From: Leisingera sp. ANG1
GTDB lineage: Bacteria; Pseudomonadota; Alphaproteobacteria; Rhodobacterales; Rhodobacteraceae
Direction of reading: 5' to 3'
Length of the DNA: 64,000 nucleotides
NCBI RefSeq assembly: GCF_000203975.2
Contig: NZ_AFCF02000009.1
Span: forward strand, 369,552-433,551
Part shown: positions 1 to 8,053 of the stretch, piece after piece
Layout: every line of letters begins with the position of its first letter
Numbering within the stretch: the stretch's first letter is position 1
The notes under the pieces: generated by a model
What the model was told of the DNA's origin: nothing
Database searches by the model: none
What the model saw: the letters and a program-made list of their open reading frames with translations, nothing else
Made by a program: the position numbers and the translations under genes

Positions 1-52
1 AGAGCGCCGCCGCCAGCGCCAGCCCCGTCCTGTATCTGTGCCACTGCGTCAT
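1..52 (-). CDS. 5' end of an exported protein (partial)
   Basis: Reading leftward from an ATG at 52, the first 17 codons give MTQWHRYRTGLALAAAL, a short basic stretch followed by an Ala/Leu hydrophobic run, as at the start of a signal peptide. A weak AGG lies 6-8 bases upstream. The gene leaves the window, so no function can be given. It would be divergent from the DUF2059 gene. Confidence 0.4.
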   Translation of the reverse strand, partial: MTQWHRYRTGLALAAAL

Positions 53-211
53 GGGGACCTGCCCTTCGGGTGCCTTGTTCCTGGCCCCTGTCTAGGGCAC
101 GGGCGCGGGACATTTGTTGCGCTTGATCAATGTGCTGGAGAGATATTCAGCACCACCAGCCCGCAACAAACGATGGCATCTCACCCCATCAAAAAAGTGC
201 CTGCTCGCTTG

Positions 212-240
212 TTGACCTCGCCTTCAGGTGTTGCTGTAAC
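212..240 (+). promoter_or_regulatory. candidate promoter for the DUF2059 gene
   Basis: TTGACC at 212-217 and TGTAAC at 235-240 are separated by 17 bp. This resembles a vegetative sigma-70 promoter with a good -35 and a moderate -10 box. Transcription would begin near 247, about 33 bases before the TTG start at 280. Confidence 0.4.
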
Positions 241-279
241 ACGGAATATACCGCCTCGCTTTTTTATTGGAGACCTCCA

Positions 280-813
280 TTGCTCAAACTTCGAAACATT
301 GCCGCGTCCATTGTTTTCAGCACTCTCTTTACCGGTTCCGCCATGGCAGGTGTGAACGAAGATCTGGAGTTTATTGTCACTGAAACGGTGACGGCTGAAC
401 TGTTCGAAGCTGCCTTGCAATCCCAAAGGCAACTCATTCTGAGTGCCATGAACAACGACCTTCAAGAAAAAGGAATCCGGGTCAGCGATCTGGATTCCTT
501 CATGGACATTATCATGGAAGAGTTTGTTGCGAGCTTCACAGAAGAAATGCAGAAGCGCACCAAGGATATCTATCTGGACCTTTTCACTAAGAGCGAAATT
601 CAAGGCATCGCAGCATTTTACCAAACAGCGCCAGGACAGGCTCTCATCCAAAAAACGCCCGCGCTGATGACCCGCGGAGCCGACATGGGCCGGGAGGTCG
701 GCAGATCCTCTGTCTCCAAGCTGATGCCGCGTGTTACGCGCCGGATGGAAGAAGAAGGCATCATCATCGACAGCCCCTCCGTCACCGACAAGCTTCTGAA
801 CGCTTTTAACTAG
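280..813 (+). CDS. DUF2059 family secreted protein
   Basis: A 177-aa exported protein of unknown role. The start is placed at TTG 280 because GGAGA lies six bases upstream (269-273) and because this start gives a clean signal peptide: MLKLRNIAAS, a hydrophobic run, and an AMA|G cleavage site near residue 23. An in-frame upstream start at 130 would add a low-complexity extension without a ribosome site. The mature part has the alpha-helical pattern of DUF2059: an acidic N-terminal helix, then DIYLDLFTKSEIQGIAAFYQ and TAPGQALIQKTPALM, which match the family's conserved 'F...E...I..FY.SP.G....K.P' signature. DUF2059 members are periplasmic proteins without an assigned activity. A strong hairpin follows the stop. 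Confidence 0.8.
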   Translation: MLKLRNIAASIVFSTLFTGSAMAGVNEDLEFIVTETVTAELFEAALQSQRQLILSAMNNDLQEKGIRVSDLDSFMDIIMEEFVASFTEEMQKRTKDIYLDLFTKSEIQGIAAFYQTAPGQALIQKTPALMTRGADMGREVGRSSVSKLMPRVTRRMEEEGIIIDSPSVTDKLLNAFN

Positions 814-849
814 AAGACCTGACGCTGGGCAGCTTTGCGTAGCCAGCGA

Positions 850-895
850 GCCATTGCCGGCCCGCGCCACCAGCCCGGCGCGGGCCGGGAATGGC
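850..895 (+). terminator. long GC-rich hairpin after the DUF2059 gene
   Basis: Arms 857-868 (CCGGCCCGCGCC) and 877-888 are perfectly complementary, and after one G-G mismatch the stem extends by GCCATT/AATGGC to 850 and 895. The loop is 8 nt. There is no T-tract, so it may be a transcript-end stabiliser or a non-canonical terminator. The ten-base arm GGCCCGCGCC recurs in the hairpin at 3556-3592. Confidence 0.55.
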
Positions 896-902
896 ACCCC
901 CC

Positions 903-931
903 GGTGCACAGAGGGTGCACAGCCGGTGCAC
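903..931 (+). repeat. three helically phased GGTGCAC boxes
   Basis: GGTGCAC occurs at 903-909, 914-920 and 925-931, with exactly 11 bp between starts. Each holds the palindrome GTGCAC. They lie about 100 bp upstream of ettA, so they could be protein-binding sites on one face of the helix. No regulator is known to me for this motif. Confidence 0.5.
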
Positions 932-1032
932 GCTTGGCACCCCCTCGCGCAGGCCTGCTTCCCGCATTGCCCCGCCGCCGCCCATCCGCTATCACTCCCG
1001 CCAGCGAATTTCCCCCTTAACGGAGCGAGCAC

Positions 1033-2688
1033 ATGGCCTCCTACCAGTACGTCTACCACATGCAGGGTGTCTCCAAGACCTACCCGGGTGGCAAGAAATG
1101 CTTTGAAAACATCCACCTCTCCTTCCTGCCCGGCGTGAAGATCGGTGTGGTCGGCGTCAACGGCGCCGGTAAGTCCACGCTGATGAAGATCATGGCCGGC
1201 CTCGACAAGGATTTCACCGGCGAGGCCTGGGCCGCGGAAGGCGCCAAGGTCGGCTACCTGCCGCAGGAGCCGCAGCTGGATGAGAGCCTGAGCGTGCGCG
1301 AAAACGTCATGCTGGGCGTGCAGGCCAAGAAGGACATCCTGGACCGCTACAACGAGCTGGCGATGAACTACTCGGACGAGACCGCCGAGGAGATGGCCAA
1401 GCTGCAGGATGAGATCGACGCCCAGAACCTGTGGGACCTGGACAGCCAGGTCGACGTATCCATGGAGGCGCTCCGCTGCCCGCCGGATGACGCCAAGATC
1501 GCCGACCTGTCGGGCGGTGAGCGCCGCCGCGTCGCGCTGTGCAAGCTGCTCTTGGAAGCGCCTGACATGCTGCTCCTCGACGAACCGACCAACCACCTGG
1601 ACGCCGAGACCATCGCCTGGCTGCAGCAGCACCTCATTGACTACAAGGGCACCATCCTCTGCGTCACCCACGACCGTTACTTCCTGGATGACATCACCGG
1701 CTGGATCCTGGAACTCGACCGCGGCCGCGGCATCCCTTACGAGGGCAACTACTCCGCCTGGCTGGAGCAGAAGGCCAAGCGCCTGGAGCAGGAAGCCCGC
1801 GAGGACAAGGCCAAGCAGAAGACGCTGGAGCGCGAGCTGGAATGGATGCGCCAGGGCCAGAAAGCCCGCCAGGCGAAATCCAAGGCCCGTATTGCTGCCT
1901 ATAACGAGATGGCGTCGCAGTCCGAGCGCGAGAAAGTCGGCCGTGCCCAGATCGTCATTCCGAACGGCCCGCGCCTCGGCTCCAAGGTGATCGAGGTCAA
2001 TGGCCTCGCCAAGCACTACGGCGACAAGCAGCTGATCGAAGGCCTCGACTTCTCGCTGCCGCCGGGCGGCATCGTCGGCGTGATCGGCCCCAACGGCGCC
2101 GGTAAGTCGACCCTGTTCAAGATGCTGACCGGCCAGGAGCAGCCCGATGTGGGCTCGGTGGAATACGGCGACACCGTGAAACTCAGCTATGTCGACCAGT
2201 CGCGCGATGACCTGAACGACAACGACACCGTGTGGGAGGCGATCTCCGGCGGTGCCGAGATCATCGAGCTGGGCGACGCGCAGGTAAACTCCCGCGCCTA
2301 TTGCTCCTCCTTCAACTTCAAGGGCGGCGACCAGCAGAAGAAACTGTCGCTGCTGTCGGGCGGTGAGCGCAACCGCGTGCACATGGCGCGTCTGCTGAAA
2401 GAGGGCGGCAACGTGCTGCTGCTCGACGAACCGACCAATGACCTGGACGTGGAGACCCTGCGGGCGCTGGAAGACGCGCTGGTCGATTTCGCCGGCTGCG
2501 CGGTGGTGATCTCCCACGACCGTTTCTTCCTCGACCGGATCTGCACGCATATCCTGGCGTTCGAGGGCGACGCCCATGTGGAGTGGTTCGAGGGCAACTT
2601 CGAGGACTACGAGGAAGACAAGAAGCGCCGCCTGGGTCCCGACGCGCTGGAGCCCAAGCGGTTGAAGCACAAGAAGTTTGTGCGGTAA
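1033..2688 (+). CDS. ettA: energy-dependent translational throttle protein EttA
   Basis: A 551-aa ABC-F ATPase that binds the ribosomal E site and gates translation initiation according to the ATP/ADP ratio. It is cytoplasmic and has no membrane domain. Two nucleotide-binding domains are seen: Walker [10 protein letters not shown] near residue 48 and GPNGAGKST near 355, signatures LSGGERRRV and LSGGERNRV, and Walker [12 protein letters not shown] and [12 protein letters not shown] charged linker (about 245-300, [19 protein letters not shown]) joins them, as in all ABC-F proteins. The length agrees with E. coli EttA (555 aa). The family has several paralogues (Uup, YheS, EttA). The short first-domain insertion and the N-terminal '[17 protein letters not shown]' sequence point to EttA. 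It appears monocistronic: a hairpin follows nine bases after the stop. Confidence 0.95.
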   Translation: MASYQYVYHMQGVSKTYPGGKKCFENIHLSFLPGVKIGVVGVNGAGKSTLMKIMAGLDKDFTGEAWAAEGAKVGYLPQEPQLDESLSVRENVMLGVQAKKDILDRYNELAMNYSDETAEEMAKLQDEIDAQNLWDLDSQVDVSMEALRCPPDDAKIADLSGGERRRVALCKLLLEAPDMLLLDEPTNHLDAETIAWLQQHLIDYKGTILCVTHDRYFLDDITGWILELDRGRGIPYEGNYSAWLEQKAKRLEQEAREDKAKQKTLERELEWMRQGQKARQAKSKARIAAYNEMASQSEREKVGRAQIVIPNGPRLGSKVIEVNGLAKHYGDKQLIEGLDFSLPPGGIVGVIGPNGAGKSTLFKMLTGQEQPDVGSVEYGDTVKLSYVDQSRDDLNDNDTVWEAISGGAEIIELGDAQVNSRAYCSSFNFKGGDQQKKLSLLSGGERNRVHMARLLKEGGNVLLLDEPTNDLDVETLRALEDALVDFAGCAVVISHDRFFLDRICTHILAFEGDAHVEWFEGNFEDYEEDKKRRLGPDALEPKRLKHKKFVR

Positions 2689-2696
2689 GTCATATC

Positions 2697-2732
2697 GTTA
2701 GAACGCGTAGCATTTTAGTTACGCGTTCTAAC
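2697..2732 (+). terminator. 13-bp stem hairpin after ettA
   Basis: GTTAGAACGCGTA (2697-2709) and its exact complement (2720-2732) enclose a 10-nt loop. It starts nine bases after the ettA stop, so it probably ends that transcript, although no T-run follows. It also marks the left edge of an AT-richer segment, so an insertion-end role cannot be excluded. Confidence 0.55.
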
Positions 2733-2860
2733 TCCGGCATAACTTACTATATGCTCTGGATAGGTAGCCCCACAGCCCGCAACTGTTGCGCAGGTTTTCT
2801 GAGTGACAGTGGCATTACATCTATCTACGATAGGACTCACCGATTGAAGGTGCACACAAA

Positions 2861-3037
2861 ATGCTCAAGCAAAAAGGCCAAACCTTTTACCGAGTGGTAA
2901 AACGTTCAGCCAAGACTGGGAAATTCATAACACAGAAGCAAAGCGGAGCGTCGGGACGCGACGTAGTCACTGTTAGCCGTGACACTTACAAAAAGGGCGT
3001 AAGAGCCGCTTCTAAGCTGATCAAAGAAAAAGTATAA
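2861..3037 (+). CDS. 58-aa basic protein of unknown function
   Basis: The frame begins MLKQKGQTFYRVVKRSAKTG and ends SKLIKEKV. AAGG at 2847-2850 serves as a distant ribosome site. The product is rich in lysine and arginine and lacks cysteine, a signal peptide or a membrane helix. The segment RSAKTGKFIT resembles very short bacterial proteins I have seen that carry an 'RSAKTGKFV' motif followed by 'TTV.ET'. That family has no function I can name. It sits 21 bp upstream of the membrane protein at 3059 in the same direction, in the same AT-richer segment, which suggests a two-gene cassette. Codon use (many AAA, AAG, GTA, ACT) differs from ettA. The protein could also be a spurious frame, but its length, composition and spacing argue for a gene. 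Confidence 0.55.
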   Translation: MLKQKGQTFYRVVKRSAKTGKFITQKQSGASGRDVVTVSRDTYKKGVRAASKLIKEKV

Positions 3038-3058
3038 TTTCAAACTAGGAATTTTCCA

Positions 3059-3550
3059 TTGAACCCAATGTTCAATCTTCTCGCTGGAGAAGACAATGAA
3101 AATATAGAAGGACTTGTGGCTTACGCCCTTTACAAACGTCACAAGCGACAGTGGGCAAACAAAATTCGCGCAGAGCAGGACCGCGAGCCTACGCCTGCAG
3201 AAGAAGCTGGATTCGCGACAAGTATTTCCACTGATGACCAGTGCGAACGTTACCGAAAAGACGCGCAGGATATTTTGATTGGATTTGCCAACTCTTTCGT
3301 AGAAGATCAAAGACCGTTCATTGCGAAAGAGGCTGTTGCTGGAGAATTGATCGAAGCAGCTCAAACAGTCAAAAACTCAGGATCATTCTGGAGTCTGCTA
3401 AAAGTTGGTGTTGTATCAACAATTGTAACCTCAGCGCTTTTGGCACTCTTGGCCTTCGGCACACAATTTTTTGGTATCGATCTAGTAGACGCTTTGAAGG
3501 GTGGATCTACAGGGAGCACTCCACCAGAACTCCCGACTAAAACAGACTAA
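3059..3550 (+). CDS. membrane-anchored protein of unknown function (AT-rich cassette)
   Basis: A 163-aa protein that starts with TTG at 3059. AGGA at 3047-3050 lies eight bases upstream, while the next ATG (3068) is too far from it. Residues 1-110 are hydrophilic and helical, with LVAYALYKRHKRQW near 19-32 and TPAEEAGFATSIST near 44-58. Residues about 115-142 form one long hydrophobic segment (LLKVGVVSTIVTSALLALLA), so the protein is probably tail-anchored with a cytoplasmic N-terminal domain. The 'YALYKRHK...PT..E..F' arrangement reminds me of small membrane effector-like proteins in bacterial conflict islands, but this is recollection rather than a proven match. Hand-counted GC over 3061-3120 is 42%, against 63% over 1141-1200 in ettA, so recent acquisition is likely. 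A strong hairpin follows the stop. Confidence 0.7.
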   Translation: MNPMFNLLAGEDNENIEGLVAYALYKRHKRQWANKIRAEQDREPTPAEEAGFATSISTDDQCERYRKDAQDILIGFANSFVEDQRPFIAKEAVAGELIEAAQTVKNSGSFWSLLKVGVVSTIVTSALLALLAFGTQFFGIDLVDALKGGSTGSTPPELPTKTD

Positions 3551-3555
3551 CACAA

Positions 3556-3592
3556 GGCCCGCGCCTGACCGGGAAAAGGTCAGGCGCGGGCC
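3556..3592 (+). terminator. 15-bp stem hairpin after the AT-rich cassette
   Basis: GGCCCGCGCCTGACC (3556-3570) pairs perfectly with 3578-3592 around a 7-nt loop (GGGAAAA). It begins five bases after the stop of the membrane protein. No T-tract follows. It shares its first ten bases with the hairpin at 857-888. Confidence 0.65.
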
Positions 3593-3823
3593 GTAACACT
3601 GTGGGACACGTCCCAAATGAGCTCCGCCCGTCCACGCCTCACGGCTCCGCCGGTTCGAACCTGAAATGATCCCCCAGAACATTTCCAAGACGGTTCTCAC
3701 TCCCCCGGACTGTTTGCCCCTGCGGGAACCGGCGTGAGCTTCGCCTTTCCCCCGCTCTGCGCTACCCTCACCTCAGGCGCCCGGCGCGCCCTGTATTGGT
3801 TGAAGCGTTGAAAAGGATCCCCC

Positions 3824-4198
3824 ATGCCCCTGAAACCGGAAGACGTGAAGGCACAGGTCGAGGCGCTGGGTGGCAAGAAGGCCAAGCGCAAAAAGCTGAA
3901 GACGGAGCCGGAAGGCACCAAGGGCAAGAAGCTGCCCGGCGATGTGCGCAAAGCTCTGGAGGCGCATTTCTCCAAGGCGAAGCTTGCCAAGGTGCAGGTG
4001 CACGTGGGCGGCAACGCCAAGGATGTCTGCAAGGAGCTGAAGGCCAAGGCCTTCACCTATGGCAACGACATTTACTTCATGAAGCCGGGCGACGCCAAGA
4101 ACCCGCAACTGCTGGTGCATGAGCTGGCGCATGTGCTGGAGCAGGGCAAGGGCCGGATGCCCAAGGCCAAGGACGGGGTGGCGCTGACCTCGAAATGA
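3824..4198 (+). CDS. small DUF4157-type (eCIS core domain) protein with HELAH motif
   Basis: A 124-aa protein. Residues 1-40 are extremely lysine-rich (KKAKRKKLKTEPEGTKGKK). Residues about 42-108 match the DUF4157 fold: VRKALEAHF, VHVGGNAKDVCKEL, AFTYGNDIYF, then LLVHELAHVLEQ with the zinc-peptidase HExxH at 99-103. DUF4157 is often found fused to effectors or associated with extracellular contractile injection systems and polymorphic toxins, where it probably acts in self-cleavage. Here it stands alone, without injection-system genes nearby. AAGGA at 3811-3815 precedes the start. There is no signal peptide. The role is unknown: it could be a cytoplasmic peptidase, a residual domain or a substrate-like protein. 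Confidence 0.75.
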   Translation: MPLKPEDVKAQVEALGGKKAKRKKLKTEPEGTKGKKLPGDVRKALEAHFSKAKLAKVQVHVGGNAKDVCKELKAKAFTYGNDIYFMKPGDAKNPQLLVHELAHVLEQGKGRMPKAKDGVALTSK

Positions 4199-4334
4199 CG
4201 CGCGGGCCGGTTATTTGCACAGGAATGCTGCTGCCGCCGCAATCTTAACCTTTTTACAACACAGTTGGCCGGATGATAGGGAGAGAAGCAGCGGGGCGCT
4301 CGGGTCCGCGCTGCGCGGTTTTGTTGGAGACGTC

Positions 4335-4553
4335 ATGGCCTGGGCAGGTGTCATTCTGGGTATGGTTGCGGGCCTGTGTGCCGCGGTTGCGGGTTATGCC
4401 GCTGCCGGGCTGCCGCTGTGGGTCTGCATTGTGATCTATCCGGCAGCGGGCTCTGCAACTGCGCTGCTGGCAACCGCCCTGATGTACTGGCGCAGCACAG
4501 CGGGCGGGCCTGGCGGCAGGCTGCCCCCATCCGGCCATCTGGCCGCCGCCTGA
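4335..4553 (+). CDS. small two-helix membrane protein, paralogue 1
   Basis: A 72-aa protein starting MAWAGVILGMVAG. The ATG at 4335 is chosen because GGAGA (4326-4330) lies just upstream. An in-frame start at 4215 would add a hydrophilic stretch with no ribosome site. Two hydrophobic segments, about residues 4-25 and 29-50, are split by the short turn GLPLW, and a YP pair lies inside helix 2. The tail is Gly/Pro-rich and ends LAAA. The protein at 4710 has the same plan (MAW start, G.P.W turn, YP, then WRS after helix 2), so the two are tandem duplicates. I do not recognise the family. Confidence 0.6.
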   Translation: MAWAGVILGMVAGLCAAVAGYAAAGLPLWVCIVIYPAAGSATALLATALMYWRSTAGGPGGRLPPSGHLAAA

Positions 4554-4709
4554 GGCAGGCGGCAGGGCGCCGGACTGAGGTTCGGACAACACCACCTTTG
4601 ACATAGCCGGTTCCGCAGGAATCGCGTGCAAGTGTCATGTGCGCAGTTGCCTGATGGCAGGCTGCGCCCTAGTTTGCTGTTGGATGGGGATTATTGGGGG
4701 AAGGGCTGC

Positions 4710-4952
4710 ATGGCCTGGATCAGCGCGTTATTCGGCGCAGTGGGCGGCCTGGTGCTGGCCGTTGCTGCCAGCATGATCGGCGGCTGGCCGGTTTGGCTGG
4801 TGCTGCTTCTGTATCCCGTTGCGGCTGTTGTGCTGATGCTGGGAATGCTTGCGTTCCAGCTGTGGCGCAGCGGCAGCGGGGAGCACAGCGCCGGCGCCAG
4901 GAGGGGCAGCGGCCCCAAGGCTGGCTGCAGCCCGGGGCTGGACCCGTTCTGA
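4710..4952 (+). CDS. small two-helix membrane protein, paralogue 2
   Basis: An 80-aa protein starting MAWISALFGAVGG at ATG 4710, with the purine-rich site GGGGGAAGGG at 4696-4705. Two hydrophobic segments (about 4-24 and 28-50) are joined by GGWPVW, and a YP pair and LWRS follow exactly as in the protein at 4335. The tail is basic and glycine-rich (GARRGSGPKAG) and has one cysteine. It lies 156 bp downstream of its paralogue. The function is unknown. Confidence 0.6.
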   Translation: MAWISALFGAVGGLVLAVAASMIGGWPVWLVLLLYPVAAVVLMLGMLAFQLWRSGSGEHSAGARRGSGPKAGCSPGLDPF

Positions 4953-5000
4953 ACCTGATCTTTCCGCTGCAGCAAACCTGCCGCCGCAAGGCCCGCGGTA

Positions 5001-5426
5001 TCAGCCGCGCAGCCAGCTGATGATCTGGCCTGACCGCAACGCGCCGGCCTGGCGTTTCTTTTCCTTGCCGCGCTCAAAGGCAATCAGCGCCGGGATGCCG
5101 CGGATGCGGTAGCGGGCGCCGGTGGACTGGTGGTCCTGGGTGTTGAGCTTGACCAGCCGGGCGCGGCCAGCCAGGGCCTTGGCGGCCTTGGCATATTCCG
5201 GCGCCATCATCCGGCAGGGGCCGCACCAGGGCGCCCAGAAATCCGCCACCAGCAGCACGTCGTCGTTCTGCACCGCCTTTTGCAGCGTGGCCGGATCCAC
5301 GTCCAAGGGCTTGGACGGCATCAGCGCCGCGCCGCAGCTGCCGCATTTCGGGCCGCTGCCGAGTTTCTCTTCCGGCACCCGGTTCAACTGGGCGCAGGCG
5401 AGGCAGGTGAGGGTCTTGGCGCCCAT
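5001..5426 (-). CDS. trxC: thioredoxin 2 (TrxC)
   Basis: A 141-aa cytoplasmic thiol-disulfide reductase. Residues 1-35 form the zinc ribbon typical of thioredoxin 2, with CLAC at 8-11 and CGSC at 28-31. The thioredoxin fold follows, with active site WCGPC (C68/C71) and the cis-proline motif GIPALIAF. The start at 5426 has AAGGAG in front. The zinc site makes this class responsive to oxidation. It is divergent from the L,D-transpeptidase gene. Confidence 0.93.
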   Translation of the reverse strand: MGAKTLTCLACAQLNRVPEEKLGSGPKCGSCGAALMPSKPLDVDPATLQKAVQNDDVLLVADFWAPWCGPCRMMAPEYAKAAKALAGRARLVKLNTQDHQSTGARYRIRGIPALIAFERGKEKKRQAGALRSGQIISWLRG

Positions 5427-5590
5427 GACGGCTCCTTTGGCTGTTTGCCCCGGTATAGCCGCGGCACCCGCGCGTGCAACAGCCTGCATCCTGTGCAACA
5501 GTTTGCATAACATCCGCCAAAACCCGTTGACCGCCTGCCGCCGCCGCCGGAAGATGAAGGGAGATACAGTTGACGTTCGGAGGTTTGGCC

Positions 5591-6163
5591 ATGTTTTCAC
5601 GCCGGAAAATTCTGACCACGGGCACCGCAGCCGCAACGGCGGCACTGCTGCCGCTGCCCGCGCTGGCCCGCAAGAAGGAGCCCGCGCCCTTTGACCCCAC
5701 ACCGCAGGAGGTGCGCATCCGCAAGGATTTTGCCCCCGGCCAGATCCTGGTGCTGCCGCGCTCCTACTACCTCTATTTCGTGACCGACAAGCGCAAGGCG
5801 ATGCGGTATGGCGTCGGCGTTGGCAAGGCGGGACTGGAGTTCACCGGCAAGGCGGTGATCGAACGCAAGAAGGAATGGCCGACCTGGCGCCCCACCGACG
5901 AGATGATCGAGCGCGACCCGCGGGCTTATGCCAAGTTCATCGACAACGAGTACATCCAGCCGGGCGGGCCGGACAATCCGCTGGGGGCGCGGGCGCTGTA
6001 TCTGTTCCAGAACGGCATCGACACCTATTTCCGCATTCATGGCACCAACCAGCCGCAGACCATTGGCCATTCGGTGTCAAACGGCTGCATCCGGATGATG
6101 AACGAGCATGTCATGGACCTGTACGCGCGGGTGCCGCTGGGCACGGTGGTGACTGTGCTATAG
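5591..6163 (+). CDS. L,D-transpeptidase (YkuD domain), Tat-like signal
   Basis: A 190-aa exported enzyme expected to form 3-3 peptidoglycan crosslinks or attach proteins to the wall. The start at 5591 follows GGAGG (5579-5583), and the N-terminus SRRKILTTG plus a hydrophobic run ending PALA looks like a twin-arginine signal. The YkuD core occupies about residues 50-190: FRIHGTNQPQTIG, then HSVSNGCIRM with catalytic C166 and partners H150, H160 and R168. An extra loop (EWPTWRPTDEM) is usual in alphaproteobacterial members. It could also act as an ErfK-type lipoprotein ligase. Confidence 0.9.
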   Translation: MFSRRKILTTGTAAATAALLPLPALARKKEPAPFDPTPQEVRIRKDFAPGQILVLPRSYYLYFVTDKRKAMRYGVGVGKAGLEFTGKAVIERKKEWPTWRPTDEMIERDPRAYAKFIDNEYIQPGGPDNPLGARALYLFQNGIDTYFRIHGTNQPQTIGHSVSNGCIRMMNEHVMDLYARVPLGTVVTVL

Positions 6164-6393
6164 CCGCACAACTGACGGATCATTGGGCGCTCAGCCGCCG
6201 GAATCTGCCCCGGAACCCCGCGTCACCGCGCATTTTTCTTGCGCAAAAGGGGATTCGTACTCAATTCTGTCACGGCGATGTTACGCGGATGCCATCACTG
6301 TCCCCATTACGGCACGGTGATGATCATCCGAAAACCTTGCCGGACTGCCGCATAAGCGGGCAGAGAACTGAGACGACTTAGGAGTACACGACG

Positions 6394-6603
6394 ATGGCCA
6401 CTGGCACCGTCAAATGGTTCAACACCACCAAAGGCTACGGCTTTATTGCACCCGAAGATGGCGGCAAGGACATTTTTGTCCATATTTCCGCAGTTGAGCG
6501 TTCCGGCCTGACCGGCCTGGCGGACAATCAGAAAGTGACCTATGAGCTGCGCGCAGGCCGCGACGGCCGCGAATCCGCAGTGGATATCGCGCTGGTCTCC
6601 TGA
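6394..6603 (+). CDS. cold-shock domain protein (CspA family)
   Basis: A 69-aa single-stranded nucleic-acid-binding protein. RNP1 is KGYGFIAPE and RNP2 is DIFVHIS, and the usual G-T-V-K-W-F start is present. It acts as an RNA chaperone in translation, especially in the cold. TAGGAG lies ten bases before the ATG. The 230-bp gap upstream holds no gene and probably includes the promoter and the long structured 5' leader common in csp genes, for instance the palindrome TTGCGCAA around 6240. A terminator follows the gene. Confidence 0.95.
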   Translation: MATGTVKWFNTTKGYGFIAPEDGGKDIFVHISAVERSGLTGLADNQKVTYELRAGRDGRESAVDIALVS

Positions 6604-6628
6604 TCCTCTGATCTGCACCGAGAGTTTC

Positions 6629-6656
6629 AAACAGCCCTGATGGCCGGGGCTGTTTT
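6629..6656 (+). terminator. intrinsic terminator after the cold-shock gene
   Basis: AAACAGCCC and GGGCTGTTTT form a 9-bp stem with a short loop and a T-run at 6653-6656. It reaches the stop of the convergent tesA gene and, because of the A-run on its left side, could work in both directions. Confidence 0.75.
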
Positions 6657-7297
6657 CAATGGCCTATGGCAGCTACCAGCTGCAGGGCAGCCGGGCCGAT
6701 AGCGGCCGCATTCAACGCAACGCCGCGGGCGTTGGGGTGTATGCCGTCGTCCTGCATGAAGCCTTGTGCAGCGGCGGGATCATTGCCCGCTTCAGCGGCG
6801 ATGCCGGCAAAGGCATCCGGGTGCAGCACCGCGTCGTACTCTGCCGCGAGCTCTGGATAGATCGCATCGAAATCCTGCTTGTACTCCGGGCCGTAGTTGC
6901 GCGGCGCCTTCATGCCGATCAGCAGGACCGCGATCCCCTTGTCCTGCGCAGTTTGCAGGATCTGGCCGAGATTGCCGCGCGCCTCCTGCGGGTCCAGCCC
7001 GCGCAGCATGTCGTTGCCGCCCAGAAGCACGATCAGCCCGTCGGGGTTGTCTGACAGGGTCCATTCGGCGCGCTCTGCCCCGCCCGCGGTGGTGTCGCCG
7101 GAAACGCCTGCGTTTTGCAGCGTGACCTCGGCACCGTTCTCAATCATCCAGCGTTCCAATTGCGGCACCAGCCCCTGACCCTGCGGCAGCCCGTAGCCCT
7201 GCACCAGGCTGTCGCCGAGCGCGGTGATCCGCAGCGGCTCTGCCCAGGCAGCACCGGTAAAAAGCAGCAAACTCAGCAGTGCCAATGTCTTGCGCAT
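6656..7297 (-). CDS. tesA: periplasmic arylesterase / acyl-CoA thioesterase I (TesA-type GDSL)
   Basis: A 213-aa SGNH hydrolase. A signal peptide (MRKTLALLSLLLFTGAAWA) precedes block I ITALGDSLVQGYG, with nucleophile S30. GGNDMLRG supplies the oxyanion Asn and DGIHPN near the C-terminus supplies Asp and His. Related enzymes hydrolyse acyl esters and thioesters in the periplasm. The start is at 7297, and GGAG lies 11 bases upstream. It is divergent from the ABC transporter genes at 7346 and 8050, which is the classical tesA / ybbA-ybbP arrangement. Confidence 0.92.
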   Translation of the reverse strand: MRKTLALLSLLLFTGAAWAEPLRITALGDSLVQGYGLPQGQGLVPQLERWMIENGAEVTLQNAGVSGDTTAGGAERAEWTLSDNPDGLIVLLGGNDMLRGLDPQEARGNLGQILQTAQDKGIAVLLIGMKAPRNYGPEYKQDFDAIYPELAAEYDAVLHPDAFAGIAAEAGNDPAAAQGFMQDDGIHPNARGVALNAAAIGPAALQLVAAIGH

Positions 7298-7345
7298 GGC
7301 GGCAAACACTCCATATCGGTTAGGTGCATCCAACAGGCAGGCCCG

Positions 7346-8049
<704 letters not shown>

Positions 8050-8053
<4 letters not shown>

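Noticed and set aside
181-2670. An 829-codon open frame on the minus strand opposite ettA
   Set aside because: Long antisense frames are expected in GC-rich genes with biased third positions. The product is rich in His/Leu/Gly/Gln without domain order, and ettA on the plus strand is certain.
3640-3675. GGTTCGAACC, like the T-arm of a tRNA, in the gap before the DUF4157 gene
   Set aside because: On neither strand can a 5-bp T stem be completed around TTCGAAC, and no anticodon or acceptor arm is present within 80 bases. At most it is a chance match.
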